A stretch of DNA of 62,000 bases, from the NCBI GenBank assembly GCA_002633005.1, contig NMRA01000048.1:812416-874415 (forward strand), read 5' to 3'. Each line of letters starts with the position of its first letter. Within the stretch, counting starts at the first letter, position 1. This stretch comes from Phoronis australis (taxonomy: Eukaryota; Phoronida; Phoronidae). Below the pieces are notes generated by a model that saw only the letters and a list, made by a program, of their open reading frames with translations, was not told where the DNA came from and made no database searches. Below are positions 1 to 13,100 of this stretch, in pieces. Both the position numbers and the translations under genes were made by a program.

Positions 1-105
1 CAGTGCCGGGCACCGGGACTGCGATCGACTTGTCTAACAACCGTGAACAGAACACACAAAATGAAAGACAATATATCATATTATTGAATAACAGATAATC
101 CTTAC

Positions 106-203
106 CTTTCTGGATCCTTAGGAAACCTACAAAATGACACGTCTGGGGTTTTCGTGGATGAATTCATGCAATTTATCGCACTGCAAAATGCGTCCGTCCC
201 CAT
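106..203 (-). CDS. THAP-domain protein, first coding exon (partial gene)
   Basis: On the minus strand an ATG at 203-201 opens 32 codons plus two bases, ending in a consensus donor (GTAAGG, plus-strand 105-100). The translation starts MGTDAFCSAINC and continues to SFCRFPKDPE. A C-x4-C pair (C7, C12) followed by a short spacer and an [ST]F-x-x-FPKDPE block is the N-terminal half of a THAP zinc finger, a C2CH DNA-binding domain found at the N-terminus of animal THAP proteins and of P-element-type transposases. The second half of the finger (the Trp, the C-x2-H pair and AVPTIF) must lie in the next exon, left of the window. It is transcribed away from N6AMT1. Whether the rest is a host transcription factor or a transposase cannot be told from this exon. 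Confidence 0.7.
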
Positions 204-694
204 TGTTTTGGCGCTTCCTGGGTGACCGTAGCTTGTTCACCACTTGGCGGCGCTAGTAGTAGCGGTAACAGCGAACTCACAAGTGAACTCTCCTATACTA
301 CTACACTCCTTGGTGAAGGTGTTTTAATGTCAGTTTTCACTTAAAAGCAACTCGGGTGGTGAGGAAACAAACTAACTACCGACGAAAATTATCCCCGGAC
401 AGCTTGTTTGGCTAAAATGCTGACGTTATCGCTAGTACCTCAGCCATGCAGTGAAACTACTACCGTTTTTTTGCCTTTCATGTAAACGTAATATTGTAAT
501 TTCTTGGGTGTCTCATTTGATTAATGGAAGAATTTATTTGGTCATCTAACATTTAATGAGACCGTTTATTGCTGTTATTACTGACCCAGCTGCATCACAG
601 GCATTCTTTATATCCACTGTTGACTGTATGTAGGAAGGCAATATAGATTTACCAGTGTAGATCAGTTTATTTAGGATATTGGTTTGATAAATGG
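204..694. other. Intergenic region between the divergent THAP and N6AMT1 genes
   Basis: No convincing coding exon is visible. The first 250 bases are somewhat CpG-richer than the surroundings and lie directly upstream of the THAP start codon. A shared promoter with the plus-strand gene is possible but not demonstrated. I saw no TATA box at a useful distance. Confidence 0.3.
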
Positions 695-1325
695 GGTACA
701 AAACAGTTCTCACTGGCTTTTGCCTAGCACATCAATGGACTTGTCACTTTTGCCTAGCACATCAATGGACTTGTCACTTTTGCCTAGCACATCAATGGAC
801 TTGTCACTTTTTCTTCACTCTGTTGAAAATTGTATGCAAAAATGAAAAGTCTTGAGTCATTTCATATCAAAGCCCTGCAGATGCGCACAGAAACTTTATC
901 CTGTCTTGTATATTTGGCCCTTTCTACTGTCTATCAGAAGAGCAATGCAGGTTACGAAAAGGGTAAAAAACTCCAAATTTGCTCTTTTCATTCCAAAATC
1001 TTCACTACCCTGCTTAAGTGTGACATAAGCCAATACTAGATTCTGAAAGAAAATTTCCGACTGCTGTCAGTCTAGTCGAGTTTTTGCAATACTGTTTTTT
1101 AGGACTTCCTGAAATTGTAGCCGATTCCTGTCACTACTCAGCACTGCTCAAATGCAACAGGGGGCCCACCGTCTTGAAGAAAAGGGCATCCACAGTCGAG
1201 CAAGTGGTCTTTTCTCATTCCCATCATGTTCACAAAATGAACCAGATTCGCTCAACCTACATGCAATGCCTACCTCAAACCTGACCCCAACCTGGCCTAC
1301 ACCTACAATTAAATTTTCCACAGCT
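695..1325 (+). repeat. Dispersed repeat family A, copy 1
   Basis: This stretch matches 60432-61030 in the same orientation along most of its length. Shared landmarks in the same order are CTTCACTCTGT, GCACAGAAACTTTAT, TGCAACAGGGGGCC, CATCTTGAAGAA (here CGTCTTGAAGAA) and CCTACATGCAATGCCTACCT. By eye the copies are roughly three-quarters identical with indels. No terminal repeats or coding capacity were recognised, so the class is unknown; short open frames inside are not conserved between the copies. The 30-bp tandem array at 711-812 lies inside this copy only. Confidence 0.7.
711..812. repeat. 30-bp tandem repeat, 3 full copies
   Basis: The unit TGCCTAGCACATCAATGGAC plus TTGTCACTTT occurs at 721, 751 and 781 without differences, with a partial unit in front. 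It is a local expansion within dispersed repeat A; the copy at 60.4 kb has only one degenerate unit. Confidence 0.9.
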
Positions 1326-1466
1326 GCTCCCTAATGATGCCATCTGAGTTCACAGAACTGGAAGCTGACAATATTGTGTAATGCATCTTCTCAGCACAGC
1401 TGGTTATTATACTCCTGCTTTGATCTCACCAGAAGCAGTGTGGAGGGAAATTCTGGTTGCAACTTA

Positions 1467-3794
1467 CCGTAAACGTTCGGGTTAACGCCCTGGGCGGTTA
1501 AATTGGCAAACCCAAAAAATGGGGGGTGGGCGGTTAACCAGACATGGGCGCTTAAACGTGAAATTTCAAGAAATCCAGGGTGGGCGGTTAACCAGACATG
1601 GGCGCTTAAACGTGAAATTTCAAGAAATCCAGGGTGGGCGGTTAACCGAACATGGGCGCTTATTACGACAGGCAGCCGCCGTGGGCGGTTAATCTTACCT
1701 CGTTATCTAAGTCCCCACACCACCCACGCACTCGGAACGCGTAGCACTTTTCAAAGAGCGTTATCATCACGTCGCCACATGACGGGGAAAATGTCATAAC
1801 AGCAGATGATCCCAACAAAGGTTCTCTTGCCCACAGATTAGTTATTCACTATTAAATTTACAGAATTGCTGAGTAATAGCCCTGTGCCGTCCTGCGGTCT
1901 TGTTACTTTGCCCTGCGCAGCGCAGACGACCAGAGACCACACAGCCTCTACTTGGATTGCAAATATTTCAAGATGTGTCCTTGCTAAAGTGCGCGCGTGC
2001 AAGCTTCACGTGTTGCAGAGGTCACAGCAGACATCAAATTTATGGTTACAGTCTCGTACTAGCAGCCAAGTTCATAGTCAGAGAGCAGTTTTAAAATTAG
2101 TTGTAATAAAAGTTTGGTAAACCTAATTCAGATGTTTTTTGTGTTTGGGATGTCGACACTCCGTGACTCAATGACATTTTCAGCGTATGGTTCTGCGGCT
2201 AGCTGTTTTATCTCGATCGCCCGGCATTGCTCACTTGCCGTTGCGCCAAACATGCTCGGCAAAGAAGTAGGCCTAAGACAAGAATCGGGGTGAGCCACTC
2301 GTCAATCAACAATAAAATTTCGAGCCACGGCATAAATATGTGATAAAACGCCACAAAACAGCGATGTTTCAATTCATTCTTAAACGATCACCTTACCAAA
2401 CTTCGTGGTGGAAAAACATTTATTTTTCATGCAGGATGTCCAGATTATCCTATTAATATCACTTGCAAAATCGCACTGCGGCACTGTTCGGTCAGGCTGT
2501 TAGCGCGCAATGTCTTAGTCGGCTGACAATCGTGATTTATAAATGCCGTCAAGTAATATAACGGCCTCTTTCGATATATGCACCTCGTTTTTTTATGGCA
2601 AAAGATAGCAGCGGGATTCAGCACGCACGTAGGGCCTACGTGTGAGTCACCTGTCAATCACATGTTGGTGTCAAGGTAACATGCACTCCAAAGTGTGGGA
2701 ACTTGCGCACGTGCACCACTACAAAGTCGCCAAAGAGAATAGCGACAGTCCTAAGTATCAAAAACGGACGTGACTATGTACTTTTAAACTGTTGCTACAA
2801 AAGACCCAATTCTTTACGATGTTCCTCCATTGCCAATGTTCCCCAAAACTGCGATGTCAAGCCAATTCCGATATTTCCCGGCTCGATGTTTCCTAAGCCC
2901 ATGCCCGTACAGTCACGATTACGTGGGGGCTGACGCAAGAAATAATAAAGAACAGCCGGCGACATTAGTTAAATCTGCTAACACCAGTTTGACTGAGATG
3001 CAAAACGCGAAAAACAAAATTTGACTAGCAGTTTTTTATTACCTCAAGATCATACACAAACATACATTATTGTCGACCTTTGAATTCAGAAATCGATAGG
3101 CAGCAACGAAATCGGTAACCCAGTAAGGCACTTGTACTGTCCCTTCGGTCGCCACACATCCTCTATAACCCGGCAGTTATATTCATCAAAATATTGGGAA
3201 TTTGACATCTTTCCGTGAGTTGTGCGATTTGTTGAAAATACGAGAGCTTCCCACCTTAATAGAATTTGGAGGGTTGGCAAAACCATTGTCACATTTCTCT
3301 GGCCTGATTTTTTCGAATATATGTTTTATCTTGTGCACTACAGATGGAAACTCAGCGCGGCAGACAAAGTCGCTGGAAGCGGAGGTTTTGACGCCGGCAG
3401 CGTTCTTAAACTTTGCAAACATGGGAAGAAAATAAAGTGACAAAAACGTTCAAGTATTATATTTTGAAGTGAGTCCATGACCCAAGACAATAACTCACAA
3501 TAATTCACATTGCTAAACCACCGTCTCGGAAGCCCGGCGTCATTGCGCTCTTTGTGATCATCGATCTTTTTTCTAAAAGTCGGGAAATCGCACGTTTCCT
3601 TAGCACTGGATGCTAAATCTTCATTCTTTAAAAGTCGGGGATGGGTGCTTAACTGAGAGGTGGGCGCTTAACTGGAAATCTTCAAAAATCGCAGGGGGGC
3701 GCTTAACCGAGCAGTGGGCGGTTAAATCGAAAATCCACCTAAAGTAGGGGGTGGGCGGTGAACTGAGCGTGGGCGTTAACCCGAACGTTTACGG
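1467..3794. mobile_element. 2.3-kb DNA transposon with TIRs and TA target site
   Basis: The left end reads CCGTAAACGTTCGGGTTAAC then GCCC, and the right end (to 3794) is its exact inverted complement. Both ends are flanked by TA (1465-1466 and 3795-3796), as in elements that duplicate a TA target. Each end carries subterminal motifs of the type GGGCGGTTAA or GGGCGCTTAA: about seven at 1491-1695, including two 54-bp tandem units, and about five at 3640-3770. Such repeats are usually transposase-binding sites. No transposase domain was recognised inside; the short open frames on both strands look accidental. It is probably non-autonomous or decayed, and it sits upstream of the first visible N6AMT1 exon. 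Confidence 0.7.
1538..1660. repeat. 54-bp subterminal tandem repeat
   Basis: Two adjacent copies and part of a third share GTGGGCGGTTAACCAGACAT followed by GGGCGCTTAAACGTGAAATT and a short tail. They are part of the left subterminal region of the 1467-3794 element. Confidence 0.85.
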
Positions 3795-4080
3795 TATGTA
3801 TTCATTTGATGAAGAGCAAAACTATCATGTTGTCTATGGTGTGAAAGTTATGTACTTAAACACCATGGGTAAATGAACTGGATTTTTTATTCTGTTTGGT
3901 TCTAGAACAGTCAAACGGTTGCAAGTAATTGCTTGTGGCAGATTGATTTTCTGAACATACTACCTCTGATTTCATGCATGAAACAGTTTTTTCTGTAAGT
4001 GACTCATAATGATTTTGAATTAAACAATGAAAGCACACGAAGCCTATGTGATGGCTAATGGATATTTCTTTTCTTTGCAG

Positions 4081-4167
4081 ACCCTCGGTTGTGTTAGAAG
4101 TGGGTTCCGGGTCGGGCCTCATATCCACATTTCTTGGTCAGATGCTTGGATCTCATGTGTTTTACCT
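4081..4167 (+). CDS. N6AMT1: N6AMT1 exon with SAM-binding motif I
   Basis: The exon follows the acceptor TTTCTTTGCAG and ends before GTAAGT. It enters with one base of a split codon and exits with two. It encodes PSVVLEVGSGSGL to VFY, covering motif I. Confidence 0.92.
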
Positions 4168-7100
4168 GTAAGTACACTTTGGCTTTTTGCAACCAAGCGC
4201 TGTATGATACTCACTGTGCAAGATGCTGGTTGAGGAATGCTCACATTGTCAAAAGTCTGTGGGAAGCAATTTTCCAGTTGTACTTGTTTTAAATATGAAT
4301 TTTGTGAGATTGCTTGTTAAAGAGACATTATCATCGCAAAAAACACAATTTTCTGAAATTGGGAAAATTAAGTGTATGTTTAACTAAGTAATGAGCATTG
4401 TGAATACATAAGCTGAGAGAAACACACTGAGGGTGCCCTGTTCCCTTACCAGTAAAATCTCGGGCTGCCCTGTTCCGCTACTGGATGAACCCATTGTTGA
4501 GGTCAAAGTGACCTTGATCACTTACTTTCATGACCTGTGGAAGTTCTATGACAAAGTCCCGTATTGTTTTAATTATGTCTGGAGCTCATTGTTGATGGGA
4601 TGTAAATCATATTTGTTACCGGGATCAAAGTTTATGGCAAGGCACATACAGTATAAGACAAAAGTAATCAGAGACAAAACACTGTTCTTCCCCATCGTGG
4701 CAATTCTGTTCACAGCAAAATTAATAGCAATAGTATGGCAAAATTCTAATTTCCAAATGGCGTAACCACGTTAGGTATAACTTTGGTGTTAACTACCATT
4801 TATACTCTGTCTTGAGAGTAGACTACTTGGACAATGATTCCAGCTTCTGCCTAGTCATCATGACAAGCCTTGGGATTCCAGTTCATTTTGTCTGAATACT
4901 TTTGGCTTGTGCTGTATCCAGGTTTTATTTTGATTAAATTAGGTATCTCAGCACAGATGCTTTTTATACAGCTGAGGTAATGGATATTTCTTGGGTAAAG
5001 CCAAAAAAGCCGGTCTTTCAGTTGCAGCCTTTTGAGTTTAGTAATGATGTCAGAAAGGAATAGTCACTTACAGGCATTTGAATTTTGAGAAACAGTTTTT
5101 TCCACTGAATAACCGACACAAAACTGGTTCTCAAACTCATAATTCCTGTTTGAAAAATCATTAATTTTGTTTTAAAAGTCAACTAAAATGATTCTAAATA
5201 CAATTCAGAGGTAGTAACGTATACGAAATTGTCCAAGAAGGCAAAAGTGAAAAGGTAGCATTGCCACTTAAAGATATTTAACACGTTAGCATTATACTTC
5301 CCCTTTAATAATAGCTTCATAATAGCTTCCATGGCATAATTTGAATGATGTAATTCATTAGCTGGGAGGTATGTTCACCACATTGGTGGGTGTGGGAGAT
5401 GCACAAGGACAGTAAGAAATCAATATCCTGAGGTCAGCAGATGTTTTCCTGTTGCTATGGAGATAATGCTAGTCTTGGGTTCAAAACCTGGGATGGTGAA
5501 CAGGAAGTTTCAATCAAACTTTTCTTTTGAGGCTTGTGGAAAAACTAGTTGATGTCCATTTATTTAATTGCGATAACAGTGCTCGATGCTTAGATGTACG
5601 CCAGGAAATCCCATGTTGGCAAATCAAAACTGTGGTCGCCAAAACTGAGGTTGGAAGTAGACGACCAAAAAGCATACACTGTGCCATCTACCTCTTCCTT
5701 TTCTCTTACAATTGTAAAACCATTCATTGAGTATTGTGATATATGGAATATGATCAGAATCACTGGAGGCGTGTGTTTCGTGGTCCGATTTTGCCCATTT
5801 TTTGCCTAACATTTTTGACTTCCGTCTGTTTAATTTGAGCACATTTGATACGTCTAGCCAACTGCTGAGGTTGGGAAATGCAATGATTTCACAAAATAAG
5901 GGGAAAAATATTAATTTAGAGTTTGGAAGTCACCACTAATTTTGAAGAGAATTTCAGGTGAATTATTGTTTGACTGCTACTCGCTGTGACGACTTCCCAG
6001 GATGCCAAACACAGTATGAAGTTGCATCGGCAAATTGAGCGCAACATATGGACAGAAGCTAATGAAAAAGTTTAGGCATCTGCACACTCCCTTGCCCTTT
6101 ATCTATGAGAACTAGAAAGTTTAGGCATCAGCACACTCCCTAGCCCTTTATCTATGAGAACTAGAAAGTTTAGGCATCAGCACACTCCCTAGACCTTTAT
6201 CTATGAGAACTAGAAAGTTTAGGCATCTGCACACTCCCTAGCCCTTTATCTATGAGAACTAAAATTGACAACAGCAGTTTAGGTCAACTGTTGTGTTTGA
6301 ACATGAGGACCTGGTGCATAACACATTGACTTGGAGATCAATGGCATTCATTTTTCCGCTCTTGGAGAGAGGAAATGAGGTCTTCCGTCAAGAGTCTCAC
6401 CATATTTCACCAAGTTTTACTACATCATCATTTTGTCACTGATGATCTCAACTACAGTGCGATACTTTTTATTTGTTTTTTATCCCACTTCTGCCACTGT
6501 CAGTTTCTGCTTTGCTTAAAAGCGATCTGAGTTGATCCTGTTGCTGAGTGTCATAAAAGTCTTCTTAACTATAGTGTTGACCACAGCACTACAATATGCA
6601 ATGTAGTGATGTGTGCACGAATGCGATGTCATTTCTCAATGCGATGCCATTTTTGAATTTGCAATTTTAGGTTTTGCTTAACCCATTTAATTCTGAAGCA
6701 TTTTCCTGATGAGTTTCTGATATTGATCACAGGAAATGTGTACATGGGTTACCAATTTCGAATTCACAATTTTAGGGTAGGCTAACCTCATTATACTCTG
6801 ATGCATTTTCTTGATTCGGTGATTGGTTCGGTGTGTAAGTAGAATCCTGTCCCAGTAAGAAATATTATGAGACCATTTTCTTCTACCGTAAAAGTCCTAA
6901 TTCTGCCAATTCTGATAAGCAGCTAAACTGGAAGAAATTCAGCTTTATGTACCTAACAAGTGGTGGAGTGTGATCCCAAAGTTACAAACCTCCACGTGTA
7001 ACTTATTCAGCCTGACGCCAGATACTAAACACTCTTATTGGTATTTTGGCTTTCAATTACAATTTCTCTAGAGAAGCCATTTTGAAATTATTTTTTATGT

Positions 7101-10100
7101 CCCTTTGACACACCTGATAATGTTGTATGCTGTAGCACTAGTGAGATATTTCAGTTTGTTGATAAACTTTGTTTGACTCTGAATTGTAGTGATAACATGG
7201 GTACAGTTTGGGTGGTAAAAAAGTCAAGTTATTGTTAGCTCTTATAAAGTTTGGCTATATCACCTGTGTGACTACAGATCTATGTTAGCAGTGTCCGGCA
7301 AAAGATAAGAAAGCATACTTAATAAACTCGCTTACTTGATAGTGTAGAAAAAATTATCAAGAGTTCAGGTTTAATGTTTGGAACCATGTTTGTTCTGGGT
7401 CAACATTCAGCAAAACCAAAATGTCAATGTGAAAATTGCCAGAATTTCCATCTGATCAACTGAATGAAAAAAAGTTTCATACATTAACATTCGCAGGAAA
7501 TCTGGCTATCCATCAGGTGGCCTGCCTTGAAATCTACCTGCAGGTCTACAGAAGGTGAACCATGGCCTCTGCCGTTAGCCATGGCCTCTCCTATTAGCCA
7601 TGGCCTCCCCTGTTAGCCATGGCCTCCCCTGTTGGCCATGGCCTCCCCTGTTAGCCATGGCCTCCCCTGTTAGCCATGGCCTCCCCTGTTGGCCATGGCC
7701 TCCCTTGTTGGCCATGGCTTCCCCTGTTGGCCATGGCCTCCCCTGTTAGCCATGGCCTTCCCTGTTGGCCATGGCCTCCCCTGTTAGCCATGGCCTCCCC
7801 TGTTAGCCATGGCCTCCCCTGTTTGCCATGGTCTCCCCTGTTAGCCATGGCTTTCCCTGTTAGCCATGGACTCCTATTAGCCATTGCCTCCTATTATTCA
7901 TGGTCTCCTCTGTTAGCCATGGCCTCCCCTGTTGGTCATGGCCTCCCCTGGTAGCCATGGCCTCTCTGTTAGCCATGGCCTCCTTGTTAGCCATGGCCTC
8001 CCTTGTTAGCCATGGCCTCCCTTGTTAGCCATGGCCTCCCCTGTTAGCTATGGCCTCCCCTGTTAGCCATGGCCTCCTCTGTTAGCCATGGCCTCCCCTG
8101 TTAGCCATGGTCGCAACTGTTAGCCATGGCCTCTCCTGTTAGCCATGGTCTCCTCTGTTAGCCATGGCCTCCCCTGTTAGCCATAGCCTTCCCTATTATT
8201 CATGGCCTCTCCTGTTAGCCATGGCTTCCCTTGTTAGCCATGGCCTCCCCTGTTAGCCATGGCCGCCCCTGTTAGCCATGGCCTCTCCTGTTAGCCATGG
8301 CCTCCCCTGTTAGCCATGGCCTCCGCTGTTGGCCATGGCCTCCCCTTTTGGCCAATGCCCTCCCCTGTTAGCCATGGCCTCCCCTGTTAGCCATGGCCTC
8401 CCCTGTTAGCCATGGACTCCCCTTTTAGCCATGGACTCCCCTTTTAGCCATGGCCTCCCGTGTTAGCCATGGCCTTTCCTGTTAGCCATGGCCTTTCCTG
8501 TTAGCCATGGCCTCCCCTGTTAGCCAAGGCATCCCCTGTTAGCCATGGCCTCTCCTGTTAGCCATGGCCTCCCAAGTTAGCCGTGGCCTCCCAGGTTAGC
8601 CATGGCCTCCTCTGTTTAAAAAACTCCACTATCAATAGCCTCTTTCACACGAGAGACAATTGTCACCGTGTCAGATGTCACAGCACCACTTGCTCCACTT
8701 TAGTTGCTTTTACACAACATTTGATCACAAGCTGGATCAGCATGAGTCACTCGCGTGAAGACTGTCTGTGCATGCTCGCATAAACGACAACGAATGTCCA
8801 AACCATGTGTAATACCAGTGGATCACCCTTATATAGGCTATTGTGCAAGCACATTTGAAGATCATCCCTTTCCGCCTTGTCCTAGTTTTGCTTAGACGTG
8901 AAGTTGGAACTGGAGTAACTGGTCGAGTATAACTCTACCTCTTGAACCGGTGTCAAAAATGGCCGCTGTGGTGTCAATTTGCTCCACGTCGTGTTTACAC
9001 ACATACTTGCACCTGATCAACTGTTCCGCGTTAGTTGCTCCGTGACGTCTGTCTCTCATGTAAATGCAACTGTCCTGCTTCTTTCCTTTGTTGGTCAATC
9101 ACATTTGACTAGTACCTTCCCTGGTGAATGGTTCAGCTACATGGATGGTTCATTATACATTGTTGCATGTGTTTCTATGTCATTTCAGATGTACAGATAT
9201 AAATAGTAAAGCAGCAAGTATGACGAAACTTATAGGAAAGTACAATGATGTCATTCTGAACCCTGTAGTGACAGATCTAGTGAGTGTCTTTGCCATCAGG
9301 TGGACTTACATGCATACCGTTGTTGCCTGCCCCAAATTTTAAAAAAATGTTTAAGCACTTGTTCTGTAGTGTTTAGCTTAAGCCCACTTGCTGAGATTTC
9401 AAATATCTCCCATTTTGATGCCGTGGACATTATCCCAAATGGATATCTTAAAACTCAGTCCTTGTGCAATTGTTTCAATATACAGTTTTCATCCTTAAAC
9501 TTAACTTATCTGCTGTGGGTTACTTTTTGGTTGTGTTCTGTAGACTTAATGCCTAGCTAATGTGGCAAAAATCCTCGCTTATGCAATGGAAACAGTAAAT
9601 TAATTTTTTCCTTGATTGAATTAATGAATTCTATCTAAAATTCAACATCCCAACTTCACCGACCATTTTGCTAGGTTATGTTAGTAATGTCTTGGTAATG
9701 GTCACATTCGACTTTCACTCACGTGATTTTGCTTTTCTTGCAAAGAAACTTAAACTCTGCAGTAATACTTTTTTTATTTGATCACTGTGTTCACTGCATC
9801 CATATATCATTGTAGGTGTCCGGCCTAACTCCACGGCTAAACGGGCAGATAGACATACTTATGTTCAACCCCCCCTATGTGGTGACTCACCCTGAGGAGG
9901 TAGGTGCTTTTGTTCTACACACTTCAAACTTGACACCTGTGTGTACACTTTGTTTAACCAATCACAAATCATATGTCATCAATGAAAAGCTTCTGTGAGT
10001 AACAAATCTCTGTTTCACAATTTTAAAAGGTCATCTGGAAATTGGATTGTCTTTGATTTGCAGTTTAGTTAATCAAACTTCACGATGTCGCTTCTCATTT

Positions 10101-13100
10101 CGTCAAAAATGCTATTGAAATGTCTATCTTTAACCCATAAATGTACATATTTTCTTAATTGTTGGTAATTGAAAAACTTTATTTTGTGCCTTAAAGGTAT
10201 AGCACAATCATTTGTTGTAATGTGACTTCCATTTTATGCAAAATTCTTTTCTTTGAACCGGAACTAAAAAACAAGCTATTGATGCCTTGTTATATGAAGT
10301 GTTGTTACTATCAATATGCAAATAACTGTCAGTTTATTGAGACACCTCAAACTACTGAGATATCGGACATCAAATAAATGACCTTTTCGAAACACCGTAA
10401 GTCTTCATGTTTGATGGCAAATAAATTCTCAGTTGTTCAAAAGAGAATCAAAAATCTGAGACACAGTACACTCGGCCATAGACCATTCGCTAAAGTGAGA
10501 CCAATGTTCTAAATTTCTACCAGAATCGATAATAACTTTATAGAAATGTTATTGGGAGCATTGAACTAGTAAGATGCTATTATTACATCATGCATTGAGG
10601 TTGGTATTTGCCAGGTAGGTATTTGCCAGGTAGAGTATTTGCCAGGTAGAGTATTCAAGATTTGTGTAATAACACTATCAACAGTCAGTTTAGGATTTTG
10701 GTTGAAATACATATCCCTCTGGGCTCCGTACATACCTCATCTTATGTCTGACATTTCGAATTCGTTCGCTGAATTAGAATTGTTTGGCTGCAAGTCAATT
10801 CAATGATGACAATGGATGGTTGAGTCAGTTTTATGGGCGTTGCATCAATCACAATTTGTCAATTAAGCAGTCATGAGAAATTTCTTCAAAAAAACGGCTG
10901 AAAACTGGAAAAACAGGAATTTCAGCCAGGATTTGATAAATGTCATCCTGACGTCTGACTAATTAAAATGTATGTGCCATGGTAATAATTAAGTTAAGAA
11001 CTGACAAGTATCCAACTCACCAATCGGGCAGTGAATGAGTAAGTCACCAAAACATAACGAAAAATGGAACTGAGTACAATTATAACACTGGTAAATTTAT
11101 ATGTATATTCCAATTGTTAGTTTGTTACAATAAATGCTTGAAAAAAAGTTGCCAAAGACACATCTAGCAGCTATAAAATCGTTAATATTTGATACTGTCT
11201 GATATGGAGACATGTATTCTCCTATTAGCTTTTTACTGTATTAGCAATCATGAAATCTGTTCAACTTATTTCTGATACACTCTTGTTATATGCTCTTCCC
11301 ATGTATTTTTAAACAATCAAGATATGGTGGTCTTCTCTAACACCTAATTTAATCACCTTGTAGATACCTCAGTTGTATTTTTGATTGTATACAATAAAAT
11401 TAATACATTGTTACTTGTCACACTACAGATACCTCTTGATTTCATGTCATATGTTGACAACTTGTCAGTGCATGTATGTTTTCATTTGATAGCCATTTGA
11501 TCAATGGCAATGAAGCCTCATGAGTAGGCGGTAACCTTTGGCCTTTGAACTAAATGAGTAGACCATGTTTATAGCTGGAGGGTATTTAAGTACTATTGCA
11601 TCAGTAAATGAATGGTATTTTTGTTTGCATTTCTAGTTTAACAACTATTGAGAAAATGTGATGTTTTGCCATCATTTATGTTAATTGTATCCCTGTTGCT
11701 TCATAAAAATTCTTAACTGCAGGAGACAGTTTGAAATCTCCTTTTTATGTTGTGCTTTGACCTTTTATCTTATTTATTCAAGGTTTTGTGGTTTGTTACA
11801 CATTTCTTTGGTCAGCCAATCAGAATGTAAGTCCTACCCATCATGGTTTAGGTCATGACCTTAGGATTTATATTGGATGTGACCTCTATTGACTGTCTAA
11901 CTAACTACTAGGTCCATGGATATGATATGAAAGTATTAGATACTGAAAAATTGGCATTGCACGCTCTAATTCATTAGAGTTTGCTTGCAGAATTGATTAT
12001 CATATATTTATAATTTTTCACATATCTTATAAATTCTTGAATTACAATCCATCATATTAATATATCAATATGTGATATTTATTTGAGTATTTTCTCTGAG
12101 TTAGGTGTTGAGTGGAGAAAGTAACTCATTTGATGCCTTATGCACTGTCCTTCAAATTGCTGCTGTTTTTAAAATGTTCCACTTTTGCATGAGGGGCTAT
12201 CATGAAAAAACTCTGTAAGTTACATAAAATGAAAACAAAATAACAGTTTAGATAGCTGTAACAACATTTTTTGAGATCTCATCTTAAACATTTGTGTTAA
12301 ATGAAATTTTGGTCACGTTGTTGACAGTGTTGTTTTACTATCTATCTACATTTCTTTTTATTTGCTAAATTTTATTATAAATACATGTTTACATAACCAA
12401 TTGATGGCAGTTTGTTAAAAAGTCGGAAATCAAATTCTACAATGTTTTTACTTTTAGAAAACTTATACTTTTTACTGAATTAAAATGTACTGGTTTGTAG
12501 ATATTTGACAAGATACGCAATAAGACCCTGTATAACTCTAATGAAGACTTAGTTGAATGTGTAAAATATTTGTTGGCAGTACGCCAAGCATCAGCATTTA
12601 AATGTAAAATTTTAAAAATTTTGGGGATGTTAATCCAGAGTAGTGTGACATTACTTCCAAGTGCAGACTTGAAAATTATTGCACGCATGTTCCCCCCCCT
12701 CNNNNNNNNNNNNNNNNNNNNNNNNNNNNNNNNNNCCCCACCCTCCCCTCCACCATCGGAAAAGTAAAATGATGGAAATTAAAGCACGGTTCAAGAGTGT
12801 TCATTCATTATGGTAAATATTTCAGGAGAGAAAATGGAATTATCAAATTTCATAACAAATTGGACAATAGAAAATTCTTAGTTCATTGCTAGCCTAGTTT
12901 GAAAGATACCATAAAAACCACAAAATTAATTTAAAAAGTAAAAAATTAATCGATGGCAAATAATTTTGTGAAAAATAACTGAAGAATTGCCAAACCCATG
13001 TTTTGTGCTGCAGTGTTCAGTACGGTACCAGCACTGATACAGTGGTACACTCTTCTCATATTTTGTGTTGCAGTGTTCAGCACGGTACCAGCACTGCTAT

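Larger units (their letters stand above)
4168..9188 (+). other. N6AMT1 intron (5.0 kb)
   Basis: No exon was recognised inside. It holds the 49-bp array at 6070, the 19-bp minisatellite at 7559 and a MITE at about 8636. A 110-residue open frame at 4433-4765 has no recognisable domain and is probably chance. Stretches 4168-6069 and 6265-7558 show nothing else definable. Confidence 0.8.

Noticed and set aside
2703-3443. Short open frames inside the 2.3-kb TIR element as a transposase
   Set aside because: None exceeds about 85 codons and none shows a transposase, helix-turn-helix or zinc-finger motif that I can recognise.
4433-4765. 110-codon open frame in the first visible N6AMT1 intron
   Set aside because: No domain, no plausible splice sites, and the same gene's exons on either side join without it.
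5341-5520. GGGTTCAAAACCTGGG box considered as a tRNA or tRNA-derived SINE B box
   Set aside because: No A box at the right distance and no cloverleaf could be formed.
7651-7954. Open frames on both strands encoding MANRGG-type or HGLPCW-type repeats
   Set aside because: They are read-through of the 19-bp minisatellite; units vary and frames shift with indels.
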